DNA of 64,000 nucleotides from Phorcus lineatus (GCA_921293015.1 OV121088.1:31471645-31535644); one strand, 5' to 3'. Shown: positions 38,731 through 51,353, counted from the first letter of the stretch. Notes: generated by a model from the letters alone, not told the origin. Made by a program: numbers and translations.

Positions 38731-39479
38731 ATAAGACCATTCGAGTGGTAGGCTGAACCACCCAGCGTTTACCATGATTGGATAAATGACAGCAAGGGCA
38801 GATTATAAAATATATGCGTTTACACTGAATTATCCAAGATGTGTCGTCCCCTTCTAATGAGTAACATTTTGTAGGTTTGATGATGACAAGTGATGTGAAA
38901 ATTTCATTTCTTAAAAGAATGTGATAAAGATTTTGATTGATCTCTGTGTAAACGCTGTTAACGATAACAAACTACCATCAAACAGAAATATTATTAAAAT
39001 GTTCACACCGTATTCTGAATGCCTTCAAAACGAATTGACATATTTCAAACGATTTAATTAAAATTCGTACATGTTTATCAAAACTACTCAATGTATTTTA
39101 TCAACGAAAATATAATACCTATTTATTGTATTCAAAGTAGATTTTAAGATAATAAAACATAACGAAACTTCCCAAATCGATCTCTCTAACATTAGCTTGA
39201 TTTCTACAAGTGAACATGATAGCTAGAATCTTAGCCAAATTTTTAAGACATTAGATTGACGTCATTCATTCATTCATATAAATGCTTAAAATTGTTTCTA
39301 GCATTATTTTATCCTTGATGTAAGCTTGAGGGAAGGGGTTCAATTTGTCACATTGTGAAAATATTTTAAATTAATAATTTCAAACTATTTTAAAATACAT
39401 GAAATGACATTGCAGTGAATAGAAAACTTATATTTCGATACAGCGGACCAAAAGTTGTTTCGTCTTCAATCACATTTCA

Positions 39480-39665
39480 ATTAGTAAGGATTAGATGAGG
39501 TATAATAACTTTGATAACGCACCTGTGAGATTAACGTCTCAAAATTATCAAGAGGTCAGCAAACAAGAAATAATAATATTTGATCCATGCAAAGATGGCA
39601 TAACGCTTTGTAGTTGCTATCGATATAACAATGTGTTGGCATTTTGCATTGATGGAACATTTATC
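39480..39665 (+). repeat. Duplicated-unit landmark A, copy 1
   Basis: ATAACTTTGATAACGCACCT ... GAGGTCAGCAAACAAG.AATAAT ... AACAATGTGTTG. The same series is at 42898-43120, 49634-49850 and 55145-55330. Confidence 0.6.
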
Positions 39666-40194
39666 ATTTTAACTAAAAGGACTGTCAATTGAACATTTAT
39701 CATTTTAACAAAGGACTGTCACTTAGATACAGGTGCCACACACCCAACGTTGAAAGAAACAACACAGCATAAAAATCTGCGAATCAATTAAAAAAACACT
39801 TCAAAAATGCTTGTTTATGCTTGATTTAACTTTTATGGGAATCATTTAACGCTTTGTTATGATAGGTTCACAATTACTAAAATTGTATGTTCGTAATAAT
39901 GAGAAATTTAACTGTGATTAAGAGCTTAAACTGTTAGCAAAAAGGTCAAAACTTTTTGTGTTTATGGTGATCGTGATACAGTTAGGCCAATCTCTGAATC
40001 GTGCCAAAAATTATAAACTGTGTGCAAAATATGACATATTACTAAGATTTATTTCATTTTGATAAATAAAATCTGTTTGCCTTATCTTGAGAAAATTCAT
40101 TTTCTACGTTAGCTTACGGTAATACGTGACAGTAATATGACCCCTGTTCAAAAGTATTCAAACATCCAAAGGTGAAAACGTGTTATTAAATAAA

Positions 40195-41345
40195 ACACGT
40201 CATACGTGTGTGCCTCCACTGCATATAGTCCAGGTGTTAAGATAATGTTGAACTATTCGTCAGTTGTATTTAAGAATTCGATATCACATGACTGTAACTC
40301 AATCAGTGTGCAGAAGCATGTTATATTCCAAGGATGAAAGCGAGGCGCACCTAAAGTAAAAGAAGGTGTGTCACAATCAAAACGTTGTTTCGTAGTCCAG
40401 GACTTTTCCTTTTCACTCCAACCACAATTCAATATTGTATGACTTTGCCAGTCCAATGGAAAACAAACACATTAACGTTTCAGTGATATAAAGCTGTTAT
40501 ATAAGGAGCTGTTGAATTATACAAATAATTTCATTTTTAATTCATTACATATCTGGAGGCATTGCAAGATTTGGTATTATCTTATAGGATATAAGTTAAT
40601 CATCAGTAAATTGAAGACATACACCTTGTCGTACACCCACCTTAACATGATCGTTGAGAATAAGTTTGTTGACTGAGGGAGCACATATTGAAAGAATGGA
40701 AACACCAAATTTTCAATCAAAATACACAACATTCAAAGGTATTAACAGAGAACTGCACAATCAACCATGTAAATAACTTGATGAAACAGTCACACCGATT
40801 AAGAAACTAGATTAGTGTTTTATAATCGATGTTATCCAACATGTTATTTTTTTATGATGAGATTAAATTATTTTTCATTTTTAAATTGAATTCTTTTTAA
40901 AAGTTTGTTAAAAAATCTCAATTTAAGATTTGGTGATAATTAAAATATAGAGAATTATTTTTAGGGTACACAACTAATACATCTCTCATCTTGGCGATCA
41001 ATCGTTCGTACATTATGTTGTCCGATGAGTAAACTTTAAAGATTGTTAACGATCATTACCAAGATGCTTTTGAATAATGATTAGTTTCAGTGAGCACAAT
41101 AGGAAAGCTAGATACGACTCTGTAGGGGTTCTGACTTGTTCAAATGTAATAGTTATTTTAGCCAAGAAAATTTCTAATAAAGGTTTTGCAGCGTCTTTTA
41201 TAAATGGACATTTCGAGTACATTAGATATTAAATCCCATTTTGAATTTGATATTGGAGGTAGTTTTTAGTTTCTACAAGAGGAAATGATGGTGCTGATAG
41301 CTGTGCAGGTTATAAGATGATATTTCATGTAGCGACTTAGTAGTT
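40195..41345 (+). repeat. Paralogous segment, copy 2 (partner 26140-27290)
   Basis: See the partner entry for shared blocks. This copy lacks the foldback element. Confidence 0.6.
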
Positions 41346-42377
41346 TTACCATTCATAATGATATCCTCTTTATTTTTCACAATAAATTTCATAAAGATGA
41401 AAAATAAATAACCTAATCATTCACAGACTTTTCAAAAATCTAAAAAAATTTTTTAAATATGATGGGAACTTTACAAAAAAAGAAAATGAGCTCACTTGTT
41501 GATAACTCAATTTCCTTAAAACTATTTTATTTCACTCGTTTATCCTCAATTTTTTCACTATTGATACCATTTAATGACCGGAGAGGACAACGTATTTCAT
41601 TGATATCTATCTAATCATCGCATCAATGTATTGAGCTATAAAAATACACCTTTAATCTTCAATACTAATATTACAACACTAGTACTTGAATCATCCTGTC
41701 CATACTTTATTTTCAAATGTTTCAAATAATTTCTATTTTACTCCCCGTTAAAGACTTGACATAAAATCTTTAATGTGTCCGTATAAGACTCGGCGTGATA
41801 TTTTACCACCTTAGATGCTATTCCTAGCAAACATTAGCAAATGTAACCCTTCCATTGAATGCTGAGTGCCGTGACTGATTTGATTGCTCTGCATGATGTT
41901 TACGTTTTTTTCAGACTTAAGCATAAATATATTATATTTCTACATTTGAAAACAAAATTTTGTCCCTCAATTTACTTTTTGTAACAATAAACAATTTTTT
42001 TCGAGTGTATCGTAACTAAATAGGGTTTTGGGTTGTCTCAGTCATTCAAGGAAAATGATATCAGAGCCACACTGACGTAATCTGTACATGTAACCGTGTG
42101 TTACTTCAACATAATCTCTTTAGCGAGAAGCATCTTTTTTCCAAAACTAATATTAGTCATAATACTATTAAAATGGTAATTTGGAATCAATTGTTTACAT
42201 AAATTGTTCTGTTTCACTGTATTTGCTCGTGTCCATTTTCTTTTTGCAAAGCGAATACATTTGTATATCAAGTTTTAATGTAAGAAAATCATAATTTAAT
42301 ATTTTTATTTTTACATTGATAATTTCGGTTTATTTTTTCTTCTGCTTCATTTAAATGTCATTGTCAAAAACACTTCA

Positions 42378-42520
42378 TCATTATGAAATATTACGAAGGT
42401 CAGTCAATATATATAAATCTGAAATACATGGATCAGCACTTTCATTATAATTTTGATTATTTGTCTGGACATTAAAAAAAGATTTTTATTGTATTTTGAG
42501 CCAAGTTTATACTATCAATT
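42378..42520 (+). repeat. Duplicated-unit landmark D/E, copy 2
   Basis: TTCATCATTATGAAATATTA ... GTCAGTCAAT matches 48392 onward, and GAGCCAAGTTTATACTATC matches the 48.5-kb GAGCCATGAATATACCATC. Confidence 0.5.
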
Positions 42521-42897
42521 GATACTCATGTGGCATGGAAAATTGTACTATTTATTTCCACTTATATGCCATGAAATGATAGGAAGGCTGCTATGGTTTG
42601 ACTACTGACTTGGTCAGGAGTGATATAGTCTTACTACAACACTGAATGACACTGAGGCCTTTAACAAAACAATCAGATCTAATTACACCTGCGATTCATT
42701 ATATCTATTATCAATTAAGATAATGAAAATTGTGCATTTTTAACCACAGGAAATGTAAGCATTATTTTATCACTGTATTTAAAATTCAGTAGAAACGTCA
42801 TCACCTGGGATCAATGACATCATCATTCGCTTTGCATAATTTTACAGTGACAAGAAGACAATTAGTAACTTTATTACTTTGTCCAAAACAAAATCAT

Positions 42898-43120
42898 CCA
42901 ATGCTTCATCTTCAATAAACACCTCTTTAACTCAGGATAGATTAAACATGGGATGGTCTGATAACTTTGAAAAGGCACCTGTGAGATTTACATCATGGAG
43001 TATCTGTTTTAGTCAAGAGGTCAGCAAACAAGGAATAATTTCCAACACGATCTGTATAAAGACTGGATAAAGCCTTGGTGTCGGTGTGTCGATATAACAA
43101 TTTGATGCTTCTTTGCATTT
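42898..43120 (+). repeat. Duplicated-unit landmark A, copy 2
   Basis: Closest to copy 3: the match starts at TGCTTCATCTTCA.TAA.CACC and runs through GTGAGATTTACATCATGGA and GATCTGTATAAA.A.TGGAT. Confidence 0.75.
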
Positions 43121-43465
43121 ATGGTTCGTTTTACAAGTCCGTGGGCGATTAATAATCAGAAACATGTGTTACATATTAAACTTTGAAACTAACATAACAC
43201 AATGTTATACAAATTATCGTTAGGGTTATCTTATGTTTATATAACTTTATCATTGGAAAGTTATGAAAACGTTTGGTATTCAAGGGTCGGTTATGTTTGT
43301 TTATGTTTATCACAGTATTAAAGTTCAAATGAGCTTTAATGTAATTTCTTGACACTATATCTAAAGAATTTTGCAAATAACCCTTCTACGAAAAACACCT
43401 TTGACAACATGGCTGAAAGTTAAACAATAACAATTTCGAAAGTGAAGCAGCATTTGAATGGAAAT

Positions 43466-43830
43466 AAAGGCTTAGAGACATTCAAGTTGGAGCTCAAGAG
43501 ACTATCAATGGTGAATATTCATTGATTGTAGGGTGATTTTAGATGAATGGTTGTCTATTGAGAGTAAGACTTGTGTTAAAATGAGATTAACAAAACACGA
43601 TTGACATGGTAATGTCATGAATAAATATTAGATGCCACATGAACAATATGAATTCCAACTAACGTGCTACATGCATGACCATTACTGTGAATAAATTCCT
43701 CTGTAATTCTTAAACATGATGATGGGGTTTTTTTTAAAATTTAAAATTAAAATGTTTTTAAAAATGTGGTTTGAAGAGGACAGTATCCTATTGCCCTACG
43801 TAGTAAGAGATGTGATTATGAGATGTTGGT
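43466..43830 (+). repeat. Duplicated-unit landmark C, copy 1 (partner 50845-51200)
   Basis: Shared order: AAGTTG.AG, ATCAATGGTGA.ATTCATT, GTTAAAATGAGAT, GAACAATATGAA, CAAACTAACGTGC or CCAACTAACGTGC, and TTTGAAGAGGA. Confidence 0.75.
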
Positions 43831-44832
43831 GTTTTATTCTTTTAAAAATAGATTGTTTTGGATATCGATGCAATGCCTGTAAATGGTAATGTATATTAAT
43901 TGCATTTGAAAATGGGGATAATAGTAATAAATCATATCATATCTAAAATTTATACCACCATAGTTATTAGTTTTAAAGTTTTAAAGAATAATAACCAATT
44001 ACAACGAATGATGTATCGGAGCAATAACAAGTGAACAAATTTTGGAGTACTCAAGAGTTATCTCCCTTTTCCCTTTATGGACCTGTTGCTGCTACTACTA
44101 CAATGACGATGACGTTTTTTGTTTCAGTCCCCGATTTGCGTAATTATGCAGATTTTCTCTGTTCCACCATCAAATTGTTCCTTTCATAACTCATATACTA
44201 ATTGCTGGAATGTCATGTAACTTGATAAAGGTCAGCTTTCTGATGTGTCTACATACCTCTTGTATGTTTCAGTCCCTTATTTGCATAATTTAATCACATT
44301 TTATAAGTTAATCTGTCAAATTTTGTTCCGCTTATAACTTGGAGATTTTCTGTTGGAATATATATTTGAATTGTGCTATTTGTGTGTTTTAGTCCCTGAT
44401 ATGTAATAATTTGTGCATCTTTTTCATTGTGTAAGCTATTAGCCAATACATATCTCATAAACTGTACATGTTAGATTCACTATACTTGATTCATATATTA
44501 ATCATGAGCCCTTAATTTGCCTGGGTTGAACATTCCCTTTTTGGTCATATTTGCAAACATGCCCAAAAAACATGCTTCAGTCAGGAAGTCATTTAACGCC
44601 CGCCCCCAAAAAGAGATAGATATTAACTTAACGAGGTTTAAACTTTGTATGAAATATGTTTCTTGCTTATGAAAGACATTTGATCTAATGCAAAATCTGT
44701 AATGTTTAATTTGAGACCATTTTGAAAAGTGGGGGTATATGAAAGAGCTTACTAACGCTCTTGCTTAATTCATATTAAAAGTCAGAGTAACTCTGATTAC
44801 AGTCTTTAATACTTTTGCAAAAATAACAACCT

Positions 44833-44950
44833 GGGTCCCGTTGCACAAAACATTAAGGTGGCCTTAAATCACTAAGGCAGCCTTAGTGCAATGTTAAAGG
44901 ATGGCACTAAGGTTATCCTTACTGTTTAGTTGTTTTGTGCTACGACCCCC
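44833..44950. mobile_element. Foldback MITE, copy 2
   Basis: Inverted ends GGGTCCCGTTGCACAAAAC / GTTTTGTGCTACGACCCCC, the same length as the 27-kb copy (118 bases) and sharing the exact 19-base core CCTTAGTGCAATGTTAAAG. Confidence 0.75.
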
Positions 44951-44959
44951 TGACGTTTA

Positions 44960-46260
44960 TTGTTACAGCGTATTTTGGAGTTTTCTAATTTCTTGTGATT
45001 ACTACTGAAAAATGTATATATGAACTTTTAAATTTGCTTGATGAAAGTGTAAGTCGATAATTCTGTTACAGACTTATCGAGAGAAGTCTGGTCATGAAAT
45101 GCTAGCACGGGAATAAAATGATTCTCCAATTCTCCCACCGTGTGCTATATGGACAAATTAATCACCAGTTATTTTCAAACCATACAGCTGCATACCTAAA
45201 GTTTGTTCACTTACCTGCGTATCGTAGTGCAAATATCATATCATTTGGCATGTGTTTGAGGCATCGTAGCATTGCGATAAAGAAACGGATAATTTTAAAT
45301 TTTCAGTACAGAGGAGATAATCCATTGCACCTTAACGCAACCGTATGCCATACCCAACAGTTAACTGCATTTTGGCAGGTCACTGAAGTGACCAGGGGTC
45401 AAAATTTCGAAATCAATCAATTTTATTTTCCCCTCCAAAATCCTTTAAAAGTGATCAACAGCCTTAAAAACAAGTTATGTTTGTTAGTTTGAATCAGGTT
45501 AATATGAAATTGCTGATATTTTTCTCAGAAAGTCGAAATTGAATATTTTAATCGAAATTTAAGGAAATCGGAATTTCGAAAATGTAATCCCTTTTGTCTA
45601 TTTAATCATGCCAAAATTCGAATTTTAGCACGAAAGGCCAGACAATCCCACAATAATTTAAAAAATGGCTATTTTACACATTGACAATTAGAGATCCTAT
45701 GTCAGTTCTGCTGGAGTTATTTTATTGACGTTTAAACCAAAACCAAATTACATGATATTTGCACTAAGATACAGTAGTAAGTGAACAAACTTTTGATATG
45801 CAGCTGTATATGAAATGAATATAACTCCTTATAATGACTTTCGTTACTTCTAAAAGTATCTCATTAACAATAAATACGTCTAGAAAAGAAAAATAAAGCA
45901 TCTTCTTCATATAGATTTAAAGATAATAAAACTAAATGAAAATTTCCATCACATCTAAATTAGATTGATATATTAAGTGCAACATTTGCTTGATTTCAAT
46001 AAAGCAATACGATTTTGGAAAACGAATGAGCAATTGTTGATAAAAGAATGAACCTTAATTAATAGTTTTTAAAAACAAAAGCCTAAAAGTGCAGAGAAAA
46101 AGGAACACAGCTGGCCTTAAAGGCACTACAGCACGCTTTTTTGCGCTCAATTTTATTCTATACTTTGTTTAAGGACATATTAGGACAAACAAGCATTCCA
46201 TCGATAAATTAATAGCTATAAGTCTTATCCACCTTGAGATCATCATTACGTGAAAATATT
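44960..46260 (+). repeat. Paralogous segment F/G, copy 1 (partner 53730-54410)
   Basis: Shared blocks in order: CTTTTAAATTTGCTT, TGCTAGCACGGG (CCTAGCACGGG in the partner), then TATATGAAAT, AACAATAAATACGTCT (AGCAATAAACACGTCT), CATTTGCTTGATTTCAATAA, GAATGAAC and GCCTTAAAGG. The 622-bp MITE accounts for most of the length difference. Confidence 0.8.
45185..45806. mobile_element. 622-bp Tc1/mariner-type MITE with TA target duplication
   Basis: Terminal inverted repeats of about 60 bases (CAGCTGCATA.C, then AAAGTTTGTTCACTTAC, then AGTGCAAATATCAT) are flanked by TA on both sides. There is no transposase. The paralogous segment has the uninterrupted site at 53927-53928, which fixes both ends. The left repeat resembles that of the Tc1 remnant at 36791. 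Confidence 0.92.
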
Positions 46261-46968
46261 TATCAAAATGAAAATATTTTGTTTACGACTTATGCTCTTC
46301 GGAAATAAATTTTTATTTCTATTTTCGTTTTAAAGAAACCTAGCGACAAAAATATTAAACCATTGTAATAATTATTGAAGGCATGAAAGAAAAAAATCGA
46401 AAATCCAACCTTCGTTCTACACTTTTGGTTATGCTGTGAATTTATTTAAAACTTCACATGATAAGCTTGTCATTGGCCCCTGCTTTGAGTTACGTTTTGT
46501 ATGAAGGGCACTTTATTACACACGTGTTCTGAATATCTTTATGAGATAATTTTGGTTATTTGAAACAAGTGTTGTGTAACCAGTTGAAAGTTATTCAACG
46601 AATGTTGTGTAACCCAAACAGGTTATTCAACGATAGTGACGTCATAATGCCGAACTACTTTAACAATCGAGCGAGTACAAGTGATCTTTCCGTTGCCACC
46701 TCAATATTTCAGATTAACATCACACCTATATTCAAGCAGTTATCAGCAACAAAACACAACCAAACATCACATTAAATTTGTGAATGATAAAATATTGACG
46801 TAGGTTATTTTTTGAAAAAGTATTATTTGTGTTCAAAGTAATTCTTAAGTGTTAATTTCGTCGATGAAGCAATCGCGGCAGAGTTATCTCCCTTTAACGC
46901 TTTGTTTACATCCTGAACATAGAGTGCATAAACAACTACAGTACGCTGTCGATGAACCGCCACAATGA

Positions 46969-47214
46969 CTTGAGTCATATTTTAAGTCACCAATCTACTT
47001 TTCGTTCTCTCGCACTTGTCAATCATGTCAAAATGAGAGTAGTCTCCCTTCCAACTCTGTTGTCAACCTCGCTTCTCAGAGCAATCAAGACAACCAGTTA
47101 CAGGAGTACCGAGCTCTTCAGTCCATCTTCTCAGCCCCAATATATGGTGGTACCCCAAAAAATTATAATTTCTTTGGACCAGAAATCAAGAAAATGAGAC
47201 TTGATGACCAGTAA
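46969..47214 (+). other. Unassigned open frame, possible terminal exon or processed remnant
   Basis: The frame is open for 81 codons and ends with TAA at 47212-47214. It has unusually complex, low-AT composition for this region: Ser/Gln/Asn-rich in the middle, then IFSAPIYGGTPKNYNFFG and a charged tail EIKKMRLDDQ. A TGA closes the frame just upstream at 46966-46968, so it is either an exon entered by splicing or a broken copy. An alternative frame across the same DNA starts with ATG at 46952 but looks less protein-like. The family is unknown to me. Confidence 0.25.
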
Positions 47215-47589
47215 TTTCTTGTATCTAGTTTGACAGACTCGGTGTTACTTTGTTCAAAGGGAATTGCCGTTGTTTATCTATCGTTAGCAGTGACACGTCA
47301 AATTTAGCGATGACGCGTCAAGTGTTCAGTGACGGAGAATATTGTAATTGCGTTTTGATCTGTCAAGTTGTTTGTCCGTCACTGTTTATCAAATCTTCGT
47401 ACATTAAACCATATGAACAAATATAAACTCAATTCTGTTACGTATGGCTTTTTGATTCTTTTACAACTATAAGGTGGCCTATGTTTCAGACAAAAGAGGC
47501 AGTGTATTATTGAGCACAATGTATTCATGCGCGCTAACGTCTTTCAGTGAACATTTTGAGGTCTTCGAAGAACAATTTTCCTGTGTGTA

Positions 47590-47770
47590 ATAAATAGATC
47601 ACAAAACTCGTGGGTGTTGAATATGGAAAATATTCCAACTCAATATTTTTAAACATTTCGATTTATTCACTCGCTTTCGCTCGTGAATAAATCAAAACGT
47701 TTAAAAATATCTCGTTGGAATATTTTCCATATTCAACACCCACACGTTTTGTAATCTCTATTTATCTAAA
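47590..47770. mobile_element. Foldback element, ~80-bp arms
   Basis: AATAAATAGA.CACAAAAC ... GGGTGTTGAATATGGAAAAT ... GATTTATTCAC is mirrored on the right side. The centre is TCGCTTTCGCTCG, the complement of a GAGCGAAAGCGA loop. Confidence 0.9.
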
Positions 47771-47935
47771 CGGGTTGAAATCGTTGAAATAAAGATGATG
47801 AAATCGGAGAGAACATAACGTAGATGTATAGGAGATTTAATTCACAGACGTCAATGTGAGTAGCTTTACGAGTAATTCTTATTGCATATTGATTTAATGG
47901 CAAAGAAGAAAAATACCTTTATAATACTGATAATC

Positions 47936-47936
<1 letters not shown>

Positions 47937-47970
<34 letters not shown>

Positions 47971-48222
47971 ATGATGAAGATGATGATGAAGATGTTAATA
48001 ATGAAGATGATGATGCTGATGACGAAGATGATGAAAATTATGATGAAGATGAAGATGATGAAGATGTAGATGATGATGATGATTACGATGATGCGGATGA
48101 TTTCGACGATGATGATGATGATGTAAAAGATGATGGAGACGATGATGGATATGATAAAGATAATGATGAAGGTGATGTAGACGATGATGATGATGGCGAT
48201 GATGCGGATGATTATGATGCTG
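47937..48222. repeat. (GAT)n-rich low-complexity tract
   Basis: About 285 bases of imperfect GAT/GAA/TAT triplets. The frames open on its reverse strand (poly-Ile and poly-His) are artefacts. Confidence 0.97.
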
Positions 48223-48391
48223 TTCATGGGATTTCACAAAATTTTAAATTATTCAATCAACAATTTGCTAAACCTATTTAATTAGATAGAAAACAGGTTC
48301 TCGAATAACAAAATAATTATTTTCTTGAATTAATATTATGAATATAAATGTGAAATAAGTTCGTTTAAATACCGTGGTCAAAGACAAAGTT

Positions 48392-48760
48392 CATCATTAT
48401 AAGATATTTTAAAAGTCAGTCAATGTTTATAATTAAAAACACTTATCAGCAGTGTCGTTGTTATTCTGTTAAGTTGCCTGAATACTCAAACGAAAAAAAA
48501 CTTGGAGCCATGAATATACCATCTATTCAGATTTCTCTACATTGTATGTTCTGAACATTTATGTGTGAAAACAATCTAGCAGACACTATTGTGATGCAAA
48601 ACTTCAACTTGAAGCCCAATTCAATACTTCATTGTTTAAGTATGATTTTTAACAATTTCTGTCTGGAAAAATGTATTCTAAAAAAACATAACGGATTATC
48701 AAAATAGTTTCAAGTGCTCTGAAATTGAATGACTTTTGTATAAAAAGTGAACCTTTTTTA
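48392..48760 (+). repeat. Duplicated-unit landmark D/E, copy 3
   Basis: AGACACTATTGTGATGCAAAACTTCA and TCTGTCTGGAAA are shared with copy 4 at 51908-51990 (GACGCTATTGTGATGCAAGACT, TCTGTCTGGAAACG). Confidence 0.75.
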
Positions 48761-49439
48761 AAACATTCTTGGATGTAAGTTGAACCTCACAGTCCTTCAT
48801 ATCAGACTCGATTTACCTTGAAGACTTGAAGACTACCAAACGTTCATGTTTAATAAAAATCCTTGATGTTCAGGTTTTATCGTATTTCCATTGATATAAT
48901 GTCGATCGTAAGGAACATAAAACGTCAAATGATGAATTAAAGTAAAATTTGTCTGGTTCTTTATCTTTCTCCATGGTGATTATAGAAATTCACAAAGAAG
49001 TTATATATCAAGATAAGTAAATGATGGCGATAGTGAGTCTTTTTAGTGGCATTTAGCAGTTGATAATACACAGCCGATTCGTATAGTCATATAATAAATC
49101 GTTGTAAAGGTAGAATGGAGATATATAGACTGTGTTTGGAAGTAAGATGCAAATACGGATTAACAATAGCTCTAAATAGAATAATAGTTTAGTAGCAAAG
49201 ACAAAATATTAGAATAACCAAGTAGTAATGGCACAACTTCACTACTTGATCTAATTAAATACCAAGTCTCATAAAACATAGCGGAGATAGCGGATGGAAA
49301 AAGATCATTACCATATGCACGAAGCTCAACTTTTTTCAAGAAGGGAAAAAAATTCAGAATAACCGAAATTGCAAAGATTCACTTCACAAAAGTTCTAAAC
49401 ACAAACCGAGTTTCGGTGAATGATGTTGAATGTTTTTGA

Positions 49440-49650
49440 GATATAGCCTGGAAACAAAAGCATATCGAAATTACGTAATTAGGGATGGCAGCAAAAACTT
49501 GTGTCTCTCGCAAAGCTTTGCGTCTTGCCCTAATAATACTGCTCCGAAGTATCTGGCTGATTTAGTCACAAGAAGTCATAGATCTGAACCTCTTGGTCAT
49601 CTTGCTCTCTCACATTTGAAGTTTTTTCAGAGGTTGCTTCATCTTCACTA
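49440..49650 (+). pseudogene. Possible LINE fragment
   Basis: The frame contains NNTAPKYLADLVTRSHRSEP, resembling the 'N.LAP.Y..DL' block found in the RT C-terminal region of jockey/CR1-like elements. No other RT motif is seen nearby. Its right edge overlaps the start of landmark A copy 3. Confidence 0.3.
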
Positions 49651-49850
49651 ACCACCTCTGCTACTCAGGGTACAACATGGGGTGGATTGATAACTTTGAT
49701 AAGCCACCTGTGAGATTTACATCATGGAATATCTGTTCTAGTCAAGAGGTCAGCAAACAATAAATAAAATCCCACATGATCTGTATAAAAATTGGATAAA
49801 GCCTTCGTGTCAGTGTCCATGAAACAATGTGTTGCTACTTTTATCTCTTT
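49634..49850 (+). repeat. Duplicated-unit landmark A, copy 3
   Basis: Matches copy 2 over about 200 bases with mostly point differences. Confidence 0.75.
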
Positions 49851-50844
49851 GCTTCGTTCCTCGAGTCAATGGGATATTGATAATTGGAGACACGTATTAC
49901 AAATCGAACTTTTGAACCAGCAATGCATTTTGTTAATCCAATGTAATAAGAATTAAGTTTTGGAGGTATCTCATGTTTTCTTAACAGCACTAGTGCACAC
50001 CGATATTTCGTATATACAACAATTGCACAGATCATGCATGTCTCTCGATTTTACTTACGACCCACACTCAGATACTCTAGCTCGTAAGTTATTTAACAAA
50101 TATTAACGTTTTCAGGTTATAAAGTTGATTTTTAAGACCGGAAGCATTTAATGCAACGTTGTATTGAATTAGCATATTCATATTCAAAATTGGCTTACAG
50201 CCAGAAAAGCGAAAACGGCAGCCGCTATCGTAATTCAAAAACAATGCTTATAGCAAATTTATCAAATTGGCTGAATTACAAGGTTCCTATACAGCATTTT
50301 TTAAATTACAAGATTGCTTTAATAACAATGTTTCATCCTTTATTCTCAATATCTTAAACCGGCTGTTTTAGCTTTTTCATCTTTGATTACAGGTGAAATG
50401 TAAACGATAAAATTACCATTTCATTGCAACGGTAGAAAAACTGAAGTGAGTGCCAACAACCTAATATGCCTTGAAATAGCCAATTTGAACCGAAAAAGCG
50501 TGCAACAGTGCAACATCATCGGCATTCTCCCAACAGAAATTTATTTACAACATACGCGATCGTTTCTCGTGTACACGCCGGATTGCATGCAACCAAAGTT
50601 GTGCAATCATGATCAGCGACGCCGTTTCAAAGATATTATTCTAAACTCCTCAGTTATTTTTTTATGCTTTCGCAAAGCTTAACAAAGACCCACAGACATC
50701 TATTTTGTTTCCCAATTGGTCGAAATGTCATGAAATTTTGATATTCACATTGACGGTCATCCAGACATTGATTTGTCTTTTGTACTTTTGGTGGTTGTGA
50801 ATAACCTAAATAGCCTCCTCTGTTGTTCATATGGCCTAAGAATC

Positions 50845-51200
50845 TTAAATGGAGAGATCAAGTTGAGACCAAGAGAGCATCAATGGTGACCATTCATTCA
50901 TTGGTACTAGATGCATGATTGTAAGATTAATGTTTATGTTAAAATGAGATGTAAAAAAACACGAGTAACATAGTAATTGCTTGAATAAATACAATATGAC
51001 ATATGAACAATATGAAAATCAAACTAACGTGCGACATACAAGTACATGACTGTTGCTGTTATTTGAATACAGTCGTCTTTAAATCTTCCAGTGATAAACC
51101 TGCCAATGGTTCGTGTTTTGAAACATGTTATTTGAAGAGGAATTCAGATATGATGACTTATTGCACTTCATAATAACAGATGTAATTTAGAGACGTTGAT
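50845..51200 (+). repeat. Duplicated-unit landmark C, copy 2
   Basis: Partner of 43466-43830; listed blocks recur in the same order and spacing. Confidence 0.75.
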
Positions 51201-51353
51201 GTTTGATAGTTATAAGTGTAGTTTATGTTTGGGACATTGATTCAATGGCAAAAATAAAAAATAATCACAAGTGATATCAAGTGCTGCCTCAGAAAAATGT
51301 TGGAAATAAATGTTATCATTAACGATGATGACGTTTTGATTTATTTTTATATT

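Noticed and set aside
45118-45492. 124-codon plus-strand frame
   Set aside because: It starts in the flank and runs through the terminal repeat into the MITE, so it spans an insertion junction and is not a conserved gene.
47919-48237. Poly-Ile and poly-His frames
   Set aside because: Simple translation of a GAT triplet tract.
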